6,447 bases of DNA from Bacteroidales bacterium (GTDB taxonomy: Bacteria; Bacteroidota; Bacteroidia; Bacteroidales; UBA12077): NCBI GenBank assembly GCA_030600865.1, contig JAUVUS010000156.1, forward strand, positions 1 through 6,447, read 5' to 3'. The notes beneath the pieces were generated by a model. That model saw only the letters and a list, made by a program, of their open reading frames with translations, ran no database searches and was not told the origin of the DNA. Positions 5,653-6,447 of this stretch are shown here, in pieces. A program made the translations under genes and the position numbers. Every line of letters begins with the position of its first letter. The first letter of the stretch is position 1.

Positions 5653-6447
5653 TTAACCCAAATACTTCTTAAGAAGCTTATTTTTAGAAGAATGTCTTAA
5701 TCGGCGAATTGCCTTCTCTTTAATTTGTCGAACACGTTCTCGTGTTAAACCTAACTCGTAACCAATTTCTTCTAAAGATAAGTCTTTACCTCCAATACCA
5801 TAATAGTACCTTAAAACCATTCTTTCTTTTTCAGGCAAAATACTTAAGGTTCTTTCAACCTCTTTTGCAAGTGATTCCTCCAGCAGGCTATTATCCGCAT
5901 TTGGAGAATCATAATTTTGCATAACATCCAATAAACTTCCTTCCTCACCATCGGCAAAAGGTGCATCAACAGAAAGAGGTTTACCTGAAAGTTGCATAGT
6001 GTCTTCAACTTTATCTGTTGGCAAATCAATATATTCAGCTAACTCTGCTGCTGTAGGAGTGCGATCGTATTTTTGCTCTAAGATTGAGTATGCTTTATGA
6101 ATTTTATTTAATGATCCAACTTTATTTAAAGGTAAGCGAACAACTCTTGATTGTTCTGCTATAGCTTGCAAAATAGATTGACGGATCCACCATACTGCAT
6201 ACGATATAAATTTGAAACCTTTAGTTTCGTCAAATCTTTCAGCAGCTTTAATTAATCCTAAGTTACCTTCGTTAATTAAATCCGGAAGGCTCAAACCTTG
6301 AAATTGATATTGCTTAGCCACAGAGATAACAAAACGCAAGTTTGCTTTCGTTAATTTTTCCAAGGCAGCCCTATCACCTTTATGAATTCTTTGTGCTAAT
6401 TCTACTTCTTCTTCAGCAGTTACCATCTGCTCTTTTCCAACATCCTG
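5653..6447 (-). CDS. rpoD: Primary RNA polymerase sigma factor, sigma-70 family, 5' partial
   Basis: This subunit directs core RNA polymerase to housekeeping promoters. The frame runs from the right edge to TAA at 5655-5653 (264 visible residues). An ATG at 6426 is internal: the seven residues before it (QDVGKEQ) match region 1.2 of this family, so the real start lies roughly 20-25 codons outside. Visible landmarks are [14 protein letters not shown] (region 1.2), [13 protein letters not shown] and [18 protein letters not shown] (region 2.1-2.2), [13 protein letters not shown] and EQSRVVRLP (2.3-2.4), [16 protein letters not shown] (the 3.2 finger, about 160-175), and [20 protein letters not shown] (the region 4.2 helix-turn-helix that reads the -35 side). 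There is no long acidic region 1.1, as is usual for Bacteroidota RpoD, and the inferred full length of about 287 fits. A paralogous group 2 sigma is less likely but not excluded. It is followed by its own terminator. Confidence 0.93.
   Translation of the reverse strand, partial: QDVGKEQMVTAEEEVELAQRIHKGDRAALEKLTKANLRFVISVAKQYQFQGLSLPDLINEGNLGLIKAAERFDETKGFKFISYAVWWIRQSILQAIAEQSRVVRLPLNKVGSLNKIHKAYSILEQKYDRTPTAAELAEYIDLPTDKVEDTMQLSGKPLSVDAPFADGEEGSLLDVMQNYDSPNADNSLLEESLAKEVERTLSILPEKERMVLRYYYGIGGKDLSLEEIGYELGLTRERVRQIKEKAIRRLRHSSKNKLLKKYLG

Noticed and set aside
5742..6029. Short open frames on both strands within rpoD
   Set aside because: They overlap highly conserved sigma-70 regions in other frames and show no features of their own.
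1..6447. A new multi-gene system such as a defence or secretion cassette
   Set aside because: The genes belong to unrelated, mostly housekeeping families on alternating strands, each with its own spacer, and show no shared operon or recurrent partners.

Overview
The window looks like a chromosomal housekeeping segment from a member of the Bacteroidota, probably a Bacteroidales/Marinilabiliales-type organism. The sequence is AT-rich, and most genes have no Shine-Dalgarno sequence. There is an exact Bacteroidota-type -7 promoter box (TAnnTTTG). One protein is a PKD-domain lipoprotein with acidic residues right after its lipid-anchored cysteine. The primary sigma factor is of the short type without the long N-terminal region, as is usual in this phylum. 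I assign the phylum by these signs only; genus is not resolvable by eye.

Layout, left to right. (1) Bases 1-1063, plus strand: the 3' part of a gene for an exported class I glutamine amidotransferase-like hydrolase (peptidase C26, gamma-glutamyl hydrolase type). Its signal peptide is partly visible and its start lies outside the window. (2) 1200-2141, plus: a PKD-domain lipoprotein followed by a strong terminator. (3) 2426-3652, minus: pepT, peptidase T, convergent with the lipoprotein. (4) 3900-4580, plus: a DUF2461 protein, divergent from pepT. (5) 4811-5500, plus: trmJ, a SPOUT tRNA 2'-O-methyltransferase. (6) 5653-6447, minus: rpoD, convergent with trmJ, with its 5' end cut by the right edge.

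The genes do not form one pathway. Each seems to be its own transcription unit, although the first gene and the lipoprotein share a strand and could be read together. The two exported proteins on the left act in the envelope. The rest are cytoplasmic: peptide turnover, tRNA modification, transcription initiation and one conserved unknown.

The most notable content is non-coding. Four of the five intergenic spacers (2142-2425, 3653-3899, 4581-4810, 5501-5652) each hold a different imperfect palindromic element with inverted-repeat ends. The one at 2269-2369 appears to carry a second, GC-rich mini-palindrome inserted in its left arm: removing 19 bases restores the symmetry of the host element. 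I see no RNA gene, CRISPR array, transposase gene, defence locus or other clearly new multi-gene system in this window.
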